Shown one piece after another: positions 10,388 to 24,179 of a DNA stretch of 64,000 nucleotides. The stretch spans positions 186,001 through 250,000 of the forward strand of contig MCGE01000004.1 in the NCBI GenBank assembly GCA_002105175.1. Direction: 5' to 3'. The stretch is from Absidia repens (Eukaryota; Mucoromycota; Mucoromycetes; Mucorales; Cunninghamellaceae). Within the stretch, counting starts at the first letter, position 1; every line of letters begins with the position of its first letter. The position numbers were made by a program, and so were the translations under genes. The notes under the pieces were generated by a model. It was not told the origin of the DNA, searched no databases, and was given only the letters and a program-made list of their open reading frames with translations.

Positions 10388-12337
10388 ATGGCTTTACCTT
10401 TACCCATTGAAGTCATTGAAAACATACTGGGAAACCTCTCTGCAAATGAACTATTTTACGTGTCTACGATCTGCAAAGCTTGGAACAAGTCCGTCTCTCG
10501 CCTTCTTTATCGATTCGTGGACATTTACACCACTCGCCAATATCGTGCTTTTATCCATGGGCTCAAATCACACAGTGACCGGGTTGTTCCCAAAATGGAG
10601 AAAAATGGACACCAAGTACGGCACCTTATTCTTCACACTTGCAACATCATGCTGAGTGCTTCTCAAGTCAAGACACTGAAAAACCTATGCCCTATGATCA
10701 ATGAATTCGACTACGCTCCCCACGTCCCTATTACCGATGAACACTTGTGTTATTTTATGCCTGGCTGGGATCACCTTACTACACTTCCTAGTTGGCACGA
10801 AGACAAACACAAAAATTGGATCCCTAAGCTTGGTGGACAGCTTACCCACATTTATTGTTTTATTGAAGAGCTGGCCTTTCTTCCCTCTTTTATCAACTCT
10901 ACTCCTTTATTCCCGTGTTTGGTGGATCTGAAACTGTCTTTACATTATGTTGGTCCGCCTATCAGTGTCTCATGGATGGAAATGCTTGACGATCAATGCC
11001 CGGCGCTGACTTCTCTTGATATGGAATTCATGTCCTATGATATTGGTAGTGGCACGATGGGTGACTGGAAACCGGCAGAAAACCTTCGCACGCTTAGATG
11101 GAGAATCGATTCACTTGTTGATTATATCTGGTACACCTATCTGTCTCGAAAATACCCAAACGTGCGCGAATTGGAATTACAAATTGGCGTCGATGACTTC
11201 TTTGAAGATTTCCCCTCCCCCAATGACCAAGAAAAGAAGGAACTTATGCGGATAGCCCACAAGGACAGCATCTTCAACATGGTCACCAACTTTCAACAAT
11301 TAACATCCTTCAAGATTATAGTCGAATCAAAACAACGGTCCTATCGGAAATGGTATCCTTTTGTTGAATTGGCTTCTTGGTTGGGAACACCGGCGGCGAT
11401 TCATATCAAAAAACTGTTTTGGCGGACGGATATATTTCAAAGTGGATTTTCTATTCCTTGGACATATGCTGCGGAAGAATCTGACGATGAAGATGCTAAT
11501 GAAGGTGATTCTGGACATACGATGGTAGCTGTTGACGATCTTGACCCGCTTGGAAATATCAATGCGTTGGAAGAATTGGCCTATGATGTCCCTATACAAC
11601 TGCCTGGATCTATGACAAAGCTATGTGCTGGTACTTTGGTATTGGAAAATTTGACAAGTCTTGAATTATTCTTCAGCAGAAAATACAAGGATCCAAATAC
11701 ATGGGAGCATTTGGATATGAATATGCTATTGCATGGTTGCCCTCATTTGAAGACATTGGGACTTGCAGGTGTGAACTCGGCGGTCGAAGGTGTGTCACCA
11801 CAGCATAGTCAGCAAGGCATGGATCAGCCACAAAAACACCAACGAATACATTCACGGCTCACACATCTCCGACTTCACCATGCTATTATAAACGATGATG
11901 ATTACCTGACGGATATGTTGAAGCGGTGCCCCAACGTGACGAAATTGAAGCTTTACGACTGCCGCATTTACCAACGACATACTCTAGAACGACAACAAAC
12001 ACAACAAACGCAGCCTGATAACAATGATAAGCGGCCAACGATCAGGGCGTACACAATCGATATTCCTGATCATTGTTTGTCACTGGTGGATATTCGTGCT
12101 CTCCGTCTGATGAATTTTGCTGATGCGCCTCGTGGATATTTATTTGATACGCTTCAATTGGTACGACTGATACGCCCTGAGAATCTTGCCCGCACAACTT
12201 ATCAGAAAGACAACATTGGGGTTTTGGATCAGAACGAAAACAACAGATACATGGTACAACTTTCTTGTCGATATGCGGATAAAGTGATCTTCGATGTCAA
12301 TGCGTCATTTGGTGATAGTTTATACCATGAATATTAG
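10388..12337 (+). CDS. F-box protein with leucine-rich-repeat-like body
   Basis: Intronless frame of 649 residues. Residues 3-45 (LPLPIEVIENILGNLSANEL then FYVSTICKAWNKSVSRLLYR) form an F-box, which binds Skp1 in SCF ubiquitin ligases. The remainder has irregular leucine-rich segments of the type found in fungal F-box/LRR substrate receptors (for example LVDLKLSL, LTSLDMEF, LRTLRW, VRELELQI, LKTLGLAG, LTHLRLHHA, VTKLKLYDC). An acidic, probably disordered loop (AEESDDEDANEGDSGH) lies near residue 365-380. The substrate cannot be inferred. Mucoromycete genomes hold many single-exon F-box genes like this, so orthology to a named yeast gene is not claimed. Start: first ATG of the frame, directly before the F-box. 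A polyadenylation signal candidate AATAAA lies near 12467. Confidence 0.9.
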   Translation: MALPLPIEVIENILGNLSANELFYVSTICKAWNKSVSRLLYRFVDIYTTRQYRAFIHGLKSHSDRVVPKMEKNGHQVRHLILHTCNIMLSASQVKTLKNLCPMINEFDYAPHVPITDEHLCYFMPGWDHLTTLPSWHEDKHKNWIPKLGGQLTHIYCFIEELAFLPSFINSTPLFPCLVDLKLSLHYVGPPISVSWMEMLDDQCPALTSLDMEFMSYDIGSGTMGDWKPAENLRTLRWRIDSLVDYIWYTYLSRKYPNVRELELQIGVDDFFEDFPSPNDQEKKELMRIAHKDSIFNMVTNFQQLTSFKIIVESKQRSYRKWYPFVELASWLGTPAAIHIKKLFWRTDIFQSGFSIPWTYAAEESDDEDANEGDSGHTMVAVDDLDPLGNINALEELAYDVPIQLPGSMTKLCAGTLVLENLTSLELFFSRKYKDPNTWEHLDMNMLLHGCPHLKTLGLAGVNSAVEGVSPQHSQQGMDQPQKHQRIHSRLTHLRLHHAIINDDDYLTDMLKRCPNVTKLKLYDCRIYQRHTLERQQTQQTQPDNNDKRPTIRAYTIDIPDHCLSLVDIRALRLMNFADAPRGYLFDTLQLVRLIRPENLARTTYQKDNIGVLDQNENNRYMVQLSCRYADKVIFDVNASFGDSLYHEY

Positions 12338-12521
12338 GATTACATATTGTTTTATTTTACCTTCCCATCCTGCCGACACCATGTTATATATGTGGAATTA
12401 TATCTTACTGAAAGACCATTTATTATCACCCTCCCGTCTCCATATTAGTTTGTAGAATAGTATATTGAAATAAAAAAGCTCTCTTATTATCTGAACCAAA
12501 ATTGCATTCGATTATTATTAT

Positions 12522-12556
<35 letters not shown>

Positions 12557-12832
12557 TGATAATGAAAAATGGAATGATACATAGAAAATGTTTATTTTTA
12601 GAATACTCTATATATTATTTTGGAATGTAATATACTCATACTTACACACTTGTAGGCAGTCAAATATGTGATTTTCAGGCACAAGACCAAAAACTCTTCT
12701 CCCCTTTTTTTTTTTTTTTATTTTTGGCCACACGTCCACCCCTTATTGTTTTTATCGTATGAAGCTGAATGTAATAAAAACAATCATCCATTCCTTTCTG
12801 TTGACTCTTTCAATATTTTATAATTGTTTTGA
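12338..12832 (+). other. Intergenic region between the F-box and PX-PB1 genes
   Basis: Contains the F-box gene 3' end (AAATAAAAAAGC near 12470), a T-run of about 28 at 12525-12552 and a second T-run near 12707-12720. Nothing else recognised. Confidence 0.5.
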
Positions 12833-15219
12833 ATGAATCCAGCCAATGAATCGTTTATTTGCAGTGCATCTGTACTTTCATACGAGCGTCGAGGAAAAGA
12901 AACTTGGTATAATATTTTGATCGTACCTAGACAAGAACCATGTTACACGATTCATCGACGATATCAAGATTTTGTCCATTTATCAAATCAACTCATCCTT
13001 GCTTTTCCTCAGTATGGATCACGAAAAAAATATCAATCCTGTTTTCCTTGTCGACAAGGCATGGCAACAGACGTCAAATCACCACCACCCTCACCTGTCC
13101 CAGCGGGAGGGGACCTGCGGAGTTTCAAAGATCACTATAATCACCATTATCACCGCATTATGTCTTCATGCTCTCTTCCCCGCTTATCCTCTTCCATTTT
13201 ATTAACACCCTCCTCTTCTTCATCAACACCATCTGCAAAAAAATTATCCTCTTCTTTATCTTATGCTTCCAATGATCGTTTTTTACAGCTAATAGCGAAT
13301 CGAAAAAAAAGGCAAAAACAGCTTGATCGGTACCTGTTTGATTTGTTTAGAATGCCCGCTGAGGTCCACCAGTCCTCTTTTCTTTTTGAATTTTTAAATT
13401 TCCGGCCCTTTTTGTTCTTTCCTCTCTTACAAACCGCCCATCAGCAACTGCCACCCTCGTTAATATCGTCTTCGTCGCCAGTATCAACATCATCATCATC
13501 ACCATCGCAATTACTAACATCACCATCATCATCGTCACCACCCCATCCAGCGCCTCAATCATCATTATCATGCCCCTTATTTCCCCGCAGATATTCGAAA
13601 TCTTTGCCCCCTTCACCTACTCTTTCACATGTATCAGATTTACCAACGCCAATAACGTCGGTTCAGGAACCATCTTCATCTCAGCCATCTATTTCGATTA
13701 CAAAGCCCTCTGGAAATTACAATATTGATAATCAAGGTATCATATTAAAAAAAAATTCCCGCTCCTTTTTTTTTTTTTTTGGGCAATTATTCATCACTTT
13801 ATAAAAATATTTATCCTCATCATTTATTTGTTTCGACCTCAGTAGATCTATTCCCCAATAGTATTATCATTTCCCTTTATCTCGGCCCTGGCTCTTTTGT
13901 ATCAACTGCATGTTCACGGCATCACTTGCAGTTTGACGTGCTGCGACGGAGTTTAAACCAAAGTTTGAGTGAGCAGGGTCTGGAATCCTTGCCCACCTCA
14001 TCTGTTTTGGCTTATAATCATATCGCTACATCTGATCGACGAGGTGCTTTAGAAACTTTGACTTTAAATCAAAAAGAACCTTGGATGGAATACGATCATG
14101 TTATGGAATTGGCTCTTTCTCATCGTATAGCCTTTTTTGCCTCGACATTACCGGTGCCTGAAAATTCTTCTTTATCATCATCTTCCTCTTCTGTTGTTTT
14201 ATCCTCATCACCTAAAAAATACGAAGCATCACAGCAAAAACAGCAAAAACAACCAACCGCTCCTGCCACACAATGGAACTATAATAAAACCAACCTGCCC
14301 GAAGACGATAATAAAGGGAGGGTTCTCTTGATATCTTGTGATAAAGATTTACAGGCTGCCCTTAATGGAAAATGGAGAAGGCTTGATCATGTCACGCTTT
14401 CATGTCTCGCATGGTAATTCAATGCCTTTCATTATTATTTTTATATGTTACAGGTATTATTTAATACCTTCATACCCCCCCCCCTTTATTTTATTTTAAG
14501 AGGGCTATTGTTTAAACCCATTATTATTATATATCAAAAATAAAAACGCTTCAAAAAAGTGACACTATCTCATTTGACAAGTAAAGATTAAAATTCTTTC
14601 ATTCTTCTATTAACCAAATCATTGTTTTTTTTTTATCATTGTTAATGAAAGATACCCACACTCTTTTTTATTATTATTCAATCCATGCAGGAAATATTAG
14701 CCATCCATCAACGTTTGATGCTTTACCTGAACAGTGAAATCGAGTCTGCGGAGCTCAAAGTTTAATTATTTTTTCTCTTTTTGTCGTCTCTGCCGCGCTC
14801 CCCCCTTTTTTTCACTCTGAGTTATTTGTTTTTTTTTTTTTCCTTCCTTTTCTTCACATACCCTCCAACACTGATATGACTCGCTCATTGGTAAAGAGAA
14901 ATGGCGAAATAGAAACTGTTCTATTGAACTCACTACTAACCTCCTTTTTTTTTCCTAGACCGTGTCATCACCCTATGCAACAAAATATTTATACCCTACA
15001 CGTTGGGATGGAAGAATGGATGGCGGTTTGATTCAAATGGTAAGCTTTTATAGCGCAAAAGAATAGCAGGATACATATAACTCACCTCTGTGCTTTTTTT
15101 TTGTTGAATAGATCCCTGGACCACCCAAAGCCAAGCTTAGTATTTACTCTCACAACGGCATACTTCATTATATTTTGCTAGCTATTTTCTTGAATACCCT
15201 TCTTTATCTATTTAGTTAA
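12833..15219 (+). CDS. PX-PB1 protein with C-terminal membrane anchor (frame one nucleotide short)
   Basis: Exons 12833-13736, 13843-14413, 14691-14759, 14959-15039 and 15112-15219. Residues 1-180 form a PX domain interrupted by a Ser/Pro loop: RRYQDFVHLSNQL is the core and KKRQKQLDRYLFDLFRMP the closing helices, so phosphoinositide binding is expected. A low-complexity Ser/Pro segment follows. Exon 2 then looks like a PB1 domain: it starts ISLYLGPGSFVSTACS and ends RVLLISCDKDLQAAL with WRRLDHVTL. The last exon codes a hydrophobic tail (HNGILHYILLAIFLNTLLYL), a probable tail anchor. The five exons total 1,733 nt; exon 2 leaves phase 2 while exon 3 needs phase 0. One missing T in CTTTC near 14398 would restore the frame, to about 577 residues. 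PX-PB1 pairs occur in polarity and NADPH-oxidase scaffolds (Bem1, p40phox), but no SH3 is present here. Confidence 0.65.
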
Positions 15220-15530
15220 ATGTTATTATAATAAAAGCAGTGTCTAGACTCTATTATTTATTTACATGTCTCTGTCATTTTTGGAATAAATGGTCTACTT
15301 TTTTTTTATTGTGTGTGTGCGTCTATGTGTGACAGATAATGGGTGATAAGGCTTATATATCTTGGCTCTTTTTAAACGCCTTTTTTTATTTTACCTTTTT
15401 TTCTTTTTCTTCCCTCTCCTTCTCACCTCTTTTTTGGGTCCCTTTTTTTTGACTCTCTATACATATTTTTTTTTTCTTCAACGCATACTTATATCAAAAC
15501 TGGATTACTTCAACTCACAACAACGCCGAG
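15220..15530 (+). other. Promoter/leader region of the receiver-domain gene
   Basis: T/C-rich leader with a TTATATA motif near 15352. An ATGG followed by GTGATA at 15339-15344 could be a tiny first exon spliced to 15531 in frame (giving M-A-S-I-A-G), but this is speculative. The preceding gene's AATAAA-like signal is near 15228. Confidence 0.35.
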
Positions 15531-16592
15531 CTTCAATAGCTGGCTCTGGTGCAACTTCCCCTTCCCCTTCCGCCACAGCCTTTTCACCCGATATTATTCA
15601 TCAAAAGAATGGAGTACCCACACCACCCAAACTGTACCAACGACGACGGCCCTCTCTACAATACTGTTATCAATACTCGAGACGACCTTCCCTTCCACGA
15701 CACGCTATGTATATGTGCCCTATTGATACCGACCTTGCCGAACCACCACCATTATTACGGAGCGCCTCGTCGTCAACTCAATTTTCACCTCTGACTCCGA
15801 GTTCTGGACCCATCCATACTGTGGCTACAAATTTAGACTCACCATCACCACACACCAGTAGCACCACCGCCACATCCTCTCCTATTTTGTCGATGTCACC
15901 TACTTCTTTACCGATGCAATCTCATTTACGAAGGACCATGTTTTTGCCAAAATCACCCACCTCTCCTACCTTTTGGAAACGCCATTCTCATTATCTTTAT
16001 GCAACGCCCACATCACCAAGCAGTAACGTCAACAGCACCAGTCATTTACGCGTTCTTTTGGTGGACGACAACGAAGTGAACCTGCAAGTGTTAGCCAAAG
16101 CCCTCAAGGTTCACATGGCAGATGTTTTCCAACAAATGGATATGGTATCAAGTGGAGAATGTGCGATTGAAAAACTACAACAACAAACGTATGATTTGAT
16201 TTTGATGGATATCGATATGCCTGGACTGAATGGCATTGAAGCGACTACTTGGATTCGTCACGGTCATCAACCAGAACAGCACCATCATCTGGAAAAACAT
16301 CAACTGGAAACGGTTTTGCTCCAAAATCGTCGTACGCCTATCGTCGCCGTCACTACCAACATGTCTTTAGAATGGAAGAAAACGTATTTGAAAGTGGGCA
16401 TGGTAAGTTCGTGATTGAATGATGTGCGTATTTGATCTATCTATATAACTGTATACTAACTTTTTTTTCTTCTTTTTCCCTATTTTGCTTCAGAATGGAT
16501 GTATCTCCAAACCAATCTCTCCATATGTTCTTCGACATTCTTTGTCTCAAGTGCTCATGTATGGCTCTCACTGGGACTACTCTGATTCTTGA
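15531..16592 (+). CDS. Response regulator receiver-domain protein (start unresolved)
   Basis: Exons 15531-16402 (upstream limit uncertain) and 16494-16592. The N-terminal half is Ser/Pro/Thr-rich and disordered. The C-terminal half is a complete CheY-like receiver: LRVLLVDDNEVNLQVL with the acidic pair DD, DLILMDIDMPGLNG with the phospho-acceptor Asp in LMD, the conserved Thr in VAVTTNMS, and the Lys in NGCISKPIS contributed by exon 2. All key residues for phosphotransfer are present. No kinase or DNA-binding domain is attached, so it resembles stand-alone fungal regulators of the Ssk1/Mcs4 or Srr1 kind, which take phosphate from a histidine phosphotransfer protein; the subclass is not decided. 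No ATG precedes the domain in frame except 15707; either that is the start or an upstream mini-exon exists. Confidence 0.75.
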
Positions 16593-17061
16593 ATTTAAAC
16601 ATTTAGCAAGCAACAAGCATATATACATACACCCACACACACCACACATACCAACCACTTTTCCTTCTATTATTTATTTTGTACACTTAGTTTATCATTC
16701 CCTATTACCTATTTTACCTACTACTACCCTGTATATATACACACATAATCATATCCCTTTTTTACCCTAAATTTACACATTTATCACTATTACCAATCAA
16801 ATCTATGTTTTTAATAAAAACCTTCATGAACTATCAAATCTTGTTTTTTTTACAATTCCGATAATTATCCACTTTAAACAAATGACCAATAAAAGGCTAG
16901 AATTTTTTTTTTTTCAAAAGATATGGGAATCACTTTATTTGGGGGTGGGGAGGACAACAAAAAAAAAAAAAGCATATATACAATGCTATGGAAAAAAAGG
17001 GGGGATCCTATCTAATATACAGTATATAAAACTAATAAACTAATACTAAACTAATCCACAA
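16593..17061. other. Convergent 3' region between the receiver gene and ATG3
   Basis: Both neighbours end here. AATAAA-like signals lie near 16815 for the plus-strand gene, and A-runs at about 16960-16972. No other feature seen. Confidence 0.5.
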
Positions 17062-18921
17062 CTAGGCACTGATGGTATGATCGTAGTCAATTGTAGGCAC
17101 AACGGAGCTGATAAATTTCAAAAAGATGACAAGGTATCTAAATGATATAATAAATAAATAATTTAGTGCATCCATCACACATACCCACACACACACACAC
17201 ATTATTCAATCCATTGTGTTTTTGTATTGCATGATATATGTACAATATAAAAAAAAAAAAATACTTACTGATCGACCCGAATTTCTTCACCCTGGACTGT
17301 CAGTCCTGCAGAGACTCCCGTGCCTAAACGTTCGATGATTTTCTTCATGACTTCAGCGTGCTTGCATGGATGGATCGAGGCAAGGTTCAGGTTGAGGTGG
17401 GGATGGGTTTCAATGGTCACCGTCTTTTTCACATAGTCTTGATTCACATCTTCAAAGACTTGTTGCGACGTCAATGGTCGTCGTTGCTATTAAAATCATG
17501 GGGTCTTTTTTAGTCACTTTTGTCCTTTTTTTTGGGTGCGGCAGTTGAATTTAGGTTTCTTTTTTTCTGGTGTTTGTTTTGTTTTACCTCATCATAGCCA
17601 AAAATCCAGATGCGTGGAGTTTGATAGTACTTGTCATAGGTGATAAAAACATCGTATGTTCTTACTTGTAAGATTTTGTCACTAGTAGAAATGAAAAAAG
17701 AACAGGTTAAATGTCTTGATTATTGATGTGTTTCCCATATTCCCTCCCTCTCCGATTTTCCTAGTGCAAAAAAAAAAAGCATCATTACTTTGTGGTATCA
17801 TCAACAGGAGCTGTCGCTGGAGCAGTAGCCTAACAAAAAAAAAATAAGATGAGTCGTTTTTTTTTTTATGCAACAACAAAAATAATTCCCACCGGACACA
17901 AAAATAATAATAATAATAATAATAATTCAACATGTAAGGTGGGTAGACTTACAGGATCTTCTTCCTCTTCCACCTGGTCGTCCTCCATATCAGGAATATC
18001 ATCCATATCAGGGATAGCCTCCAGATCAGGCGGTTGAGAATTATTGTCGTCCATTTTCAAAGAAGCCAATTGTCGTCTTGCTTCCTCTTCTTGTTCATCA
18101 TCATCAATGATATGTTGTGCCATTTCATCCATGGTTTGGGTCACTAATGTGGGAAAGAATGAGTGAGTTCAGCTTTATGTATTGATACACACGGTTCCTT
18201 TTCTTCCTATCGGACTCCTCCTCCTCCTCCTCCTCCTGGATCTAACTTACCTCTAGAGCTATGAGTATAAGTCCAAGCATCATCGTCATTATCGTCCCCT
18301 TCGTCCTGAATCATTTTTGTATCTTGATCGTCGTTATCGGTGAATTCAATTTGTTTCGCACGTCGAAGGCAAGGCACTAAACATATAGACAAAATACCCC
18401 GTGTTGAGTTACTTTTGTTCCGCTGCGTATCTCTCTCATCCTCCCTCCCCGTTTATTAAGGTATACACACCATCACATCACCATCACCACCACACTTACC
18501 ATTTCGAGTCACCAGGAATTGTTTGTCACTAGGTAGATAGTCTCTTTCCTTTCTTTCAAACCAGATTCCCTGTTGGTCAGTATAAAACACAATCGAGTCA
18601 AAAGACGTCATTCGTCATCTCTCGTAAGTCCTTGTTCCTTGTCTTTTGATAAACATTATTTATACTTACCAAGTCCAGGTAGGACACTTGTAAACCAAGA
18701 ATTCACCAGCTGCAACAAACTATGAGTACAATTTATTGTTTTTTTTTAAGAAAAGGAAGAGTCAGTATGGTCTACGTCGTTTGATGACTGTTCTAACTTA
18801 CTTCTTCAGGAGTCAAGCAGCCCGTTTCTTTGAATTTGGAATCCTTCAAAATAGGAGCAAGGTATTCCCGTACGGAATGAAATCTAGAGTAAATGTTGTT
18901 GTATATATCTTGAGCCGCCAT
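17062..18921 (-). CDS. ATG3: Atg3, E2-like enzyme of Atg8 lipidation (frame one nucleotide short in exon 3)
   Basis: Nine minus-strand exons: 18802-18921, 18670-18719, 18500-18569, 18251-18376, 17953-18143, 17789-17829, 17588-17681, 17269-17486 and 17062-17137. Atg3 transfers Atg8 to phosphatidylethanolamine. Hallmarks in order: [17 protein letters not shown] (the CPTW motif of the family), [20 protein letters not shown], an acidic flexible region, [18 protein letters not shown], and the catalytic segment [16 protein letters not shown], where the Cys of HPC carries the thioester. The tail [20 protein letters not shown] is typical. The CDS is 986 nt. In exon 3 the frame gives W-E-S-G-L-K-E-R-K and then runs to a stop, while the next conserved block (RDYLPSDKQ) is in another frame; one extra A in GGAAAGAGAC (18545-18555) repairs it, giving about 328 residues. 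Confidence 0.95.
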
Positions 18922-19399
18922 TTTGGATGAGGAACAAGTGATTGGGATAAAAACAAAAGCAAAAATAAAAAAAAGGGAGACAGGGAGAAAGCTGCGCCTT
19001 TGGAGTCAAAAGAGCTATCAGGTGACGGATGACTGACCCATTAGAGGAAAAAATAAATTCACTTCCCGCCGGATGTCCATTTCAAAATTGAAACAAAAAT
19101 AAAATAAAATAAAGGCAGGCGAGCTCACTCTGAGCATTCTTCCATGCCGGACCAAGAAATTGATGCCCAAAACCAAGAGAAAGGAATGTTTATGCCGAGA
19201 AACTAACTCCCTCCTCCTCCCCTATTTTTTTGAACCTCCCGTGTACATACAAGTACGTACTGAAGATGGAGCACTGAGCACGACGGTGGGTCCTAGTCGC
19301 CTCATACCTAACCCTGTCTTTTCCCTTCTCCCGCACATGCACAGTGCAGTATAGTGTGAGCACACCCATTCTTCAAGACAAGTTCAACATATTTGAGAA
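18922..19399. other. 5' flank of ATG3
   Basis: Leader and promoter region of ATG3, followed by AT-rich DNA. A short open frame at 19160-19354 lacks recognisable motifs and is not called. Confidence 0.4.
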
Positions 19400-21110
19400 A
19401 ATGTAAAAGCGAAAAGACAAGTCCACTTTATTCAATTGTATATAAACTATGATAACTAAATTAGGTTATATGGCTTAATGATAGTTTCAAGTGTGGATCT
19501 GGGCGGGTGTGTGGGTGGGTGTAGAGTGTGTTAGGGTGAGGGTTTATACTGCAGGTTAACCATAAAGCTGGTCTAATAAAAAAAAACGGAAGCCATTCTA
19601 ACATGAGTGACGTACTATTTTACAGTGAAGGAGGCAACTAAATAAATTTGAATTGCTCCTTCCTGCTTAAAATGTCATCAAGATAAGAGAGACACCATGT
19701 TGATGACGACATATGACATTGGTTTTTGTAATAAAAAAAAAAAGTCAATTTTTTATTTTTCACTACAAAAAAAAAAAAAAAAAGGCTTCTTAAGACCAAA
19801 AAAAAATCTTTCAAATCCCGACCACGTGAATATTTATTTACTTTAGACTTTTTTTTTCGCCTCCATCCCTTTCTTTTTTTCCTTTTCTCCCTTCCACTTT
19901 TTCTGCACCATTCGACGTTTTTGAGGTTATATTGGACTAAGATTAGTATCAGGACTAGTTTAGAAGGGTTTCCAGCTCAGGGATTACAAGATGCATGGGG
20001 AAACCCTTTCATTTAGGATCTAGGATTTTGGACCACCTGTAGTTGGCTTTTTGGAGTCTTCATTAGTTTAGTCTAGTGTTAGTATGTCTATATTTTGCAT
20101 CTACTTTATATACTTCAAAGAAAAATTGTCCCACTAGACTCTCTCGTGTCTTGTAAAAGGCATCCTTTTTTTTTTGACTACCATCACCACTTTTTGATTA
20201 GTGTTGACCGTTTGAAATGCTTCAATAAAAGTTATCACTTTATAATTGAAATTGTCCATTGTATTAGCTCCTGTTTTACAATTATCCACTTAAATTAGTG
20301 TTGATCATTTTACACATTGCACAGATTAACTTTCCTCATACTTTGTCCACTAGATCCTTCCATTGAATCACTTGTTACAATGAGTCCGTCGTCTTTAGTT
20401 TTAGTATTTATCAATATGTTTCAATAAACTATGTCTTTAGTTAACCGTCTTCTGACTTATCTAACGATGAACAATGTCGCTGTTATAGCTGTTTTATGAG
20501 TGTCCAACCAAAACACCTAAATTCGAGTTTGCCCATCATGACTACTTATCCTGGGAATTCGTTGGCAGTATTACTGTATATCACTTACCATTAAAAACGG
20601 TCGTATTCCTGCTCGGGCGATTATGCAAATGAATCTAGGTCGTGCTGTGCATATTGCCCTCGCTCTAGTGTGTGTGTGAGAACTTTTCTGTGTCTGTTGA
20701 TTTTTTTTTAAACGCTCCATAGTTTATCTACGGCTACTTGTCCCACCGTCAGAGACCTATGACTGGGTGACAGTTTTAGCTGACTTGATAGGAAGTCTGC
20801 CATGTACCACTATCTTTCATTCATAATAATAAACCTTGGTTGTGCTGCGAGGGTAACCTCAGCTATACTGAACATAGTGTATAATATACAGTGTATTATT
20901 CTTCTTCTTCATTACATGTGGTAGGCAGAATTAAAAAATAAATGAAGTCCAAACTGAAGCAAATAAAACAGCGAGGGGCCTCCTGTTAAGGTGCAAAATG
21001 GCGGAGGATTCTAATTTCATCAAAAACCACGCTTCCTAACGCTCCCCTTGATACCAAGTCAATCAATTCTTTGCAGGTGTGAGATCGTTTTATAAATAAT
21101 GGCAACAACG
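19400..21110 (+). repeat. Dispersed noncoding repeat, copy C (longest)
   Basis: Order: an upstream segment TTTATTCAATTGTATATAAA near 19428; GAAGCCATTCTAAC and ACTATTTTACAGTGAAGGAG near 19590-19635 (shared with B and D); the CACGTG box at 19823-19828; a CT tract; CGACGTTTTTGAGGTTATAT; the core GACTAGTTTAGAAGGGTT (19953-19970); TTACAAGATGCATGGGGAAA; GGATTTTGGACCACC. The tail has AATAAA units near 20223 and 20425, then GCGAGGGTAACCTCAGC (20849) and a terminal block also found in D (AATAAATGAAGTCCAAACTG near 20938; TGTGAGATCG near 21080). About 1.7 kb; no conserved ORF. Confidence 0.85.
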
Positions 21111-21525
21111 AAGTTCACTTTGTGATCTTTGTGAACTGCACCGTGCTATAAGCAATAAATATTGATTTTTTTACGAATACTACAATACAATCAACATGGA
21201 CCTATTTATTCAACAGCGCTGTATATTTTATAGTATTAAAGAAAATTGTCAATAAAATAATTCTTGAATGTTTGGTTTGTTTATTTATTGTTAGAGCTAC
21301 AAATTTTTGCGGATCCTCCGAAGGAATCCATAGACACGTGTGTCTGTGCAAATTCTCCTGAGGAATTTTTTTTTTTTTTTTTTGCATGAATGGCACAGTG
21401 TGGGATTATTTATTTTTAAAACACCGTTAGCTGAAACACTCTTTTTTTTCTTTCTTTTTTCACTGTTTCTATTCTTTTCTTTGCATTTTTCTTTTTCATC
21501 ATCATTTTATAATAACAAGAAACCA
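21111..21525 (+). other. 5' flank of the phosphoglucomutase gene
   Basis: AT-rich, with a T-run at 21367-21383 and a CT-rich leader (21430-21500) ending in ACAAGAAACCAATGG around the start codon. A purine at -3 of the start fits the usual start context. Confidence 0.45.
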
Positions 21526-23669
<2,144 letters not shown>

Positions 23670-24179
23670 ATAGATTTAGAAACATATTATTTTTAGTGTT
23701 ATCTCTTCCCTGCCCCTCCCCTCTACTTTTTTATTGTCATTATTTGGCTACGTCGTTATCTACAATTATCATCATTCATCATTTTCTCCACAATAAATTT
23801 TACTATTTTTGTATCATCTTTATGTCTGTGTGTCTGTCTATAGAGAATGTATTGAAATGATTGGGAAAAAAAAAAAAAAGTCTTTTGATGCGATACGGGA
23901 GGGAATTGTGCTGTTATGGTTTAATTAATGGTCATGCATACTTTGAAAGATAATGGATATTTCTTGTGATGTTCACAGTATACAACGAGAATTTATGTTG
24001 CAGGATTTAACTGGAGATGCTTTTGAGCGATACTTTCTGGCGATAAAGGGGTACAGCGTATATATATCTCTATATATATTACATCCAAAAAAACAAGCGT
24101 TCCTTAAATCGCCGATTGTCATGATTTGTATATTGAATAATGAAAAAATATCATCTCCAGTTCATCTTGAAATAGACGT
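23670..24179 (+). other. Intergenic region between phosphoglucomutase and GH3 genes
   Basis: Phosphoglucomutase 3' end with CAATAAATTTTAC near 23790, an A-run near 23867, then the promoter of the GH3 gene with TATATA near 24058 and 24072. A 76-codon open frame here has no recognisable domain. Confidence 0.45.

Noticed and set aside
19160..19354. Short frame upstream of ATG3
   Set aside because: No ATG context, domain or partner exon; it lies in a promoter region.
19400..21110. Repeat copy C as a solo LTR
   Set aside because: I could not find TG...CA ends, a target duplication or a flanking reverse transcriptase, and the copies have unequal ends.
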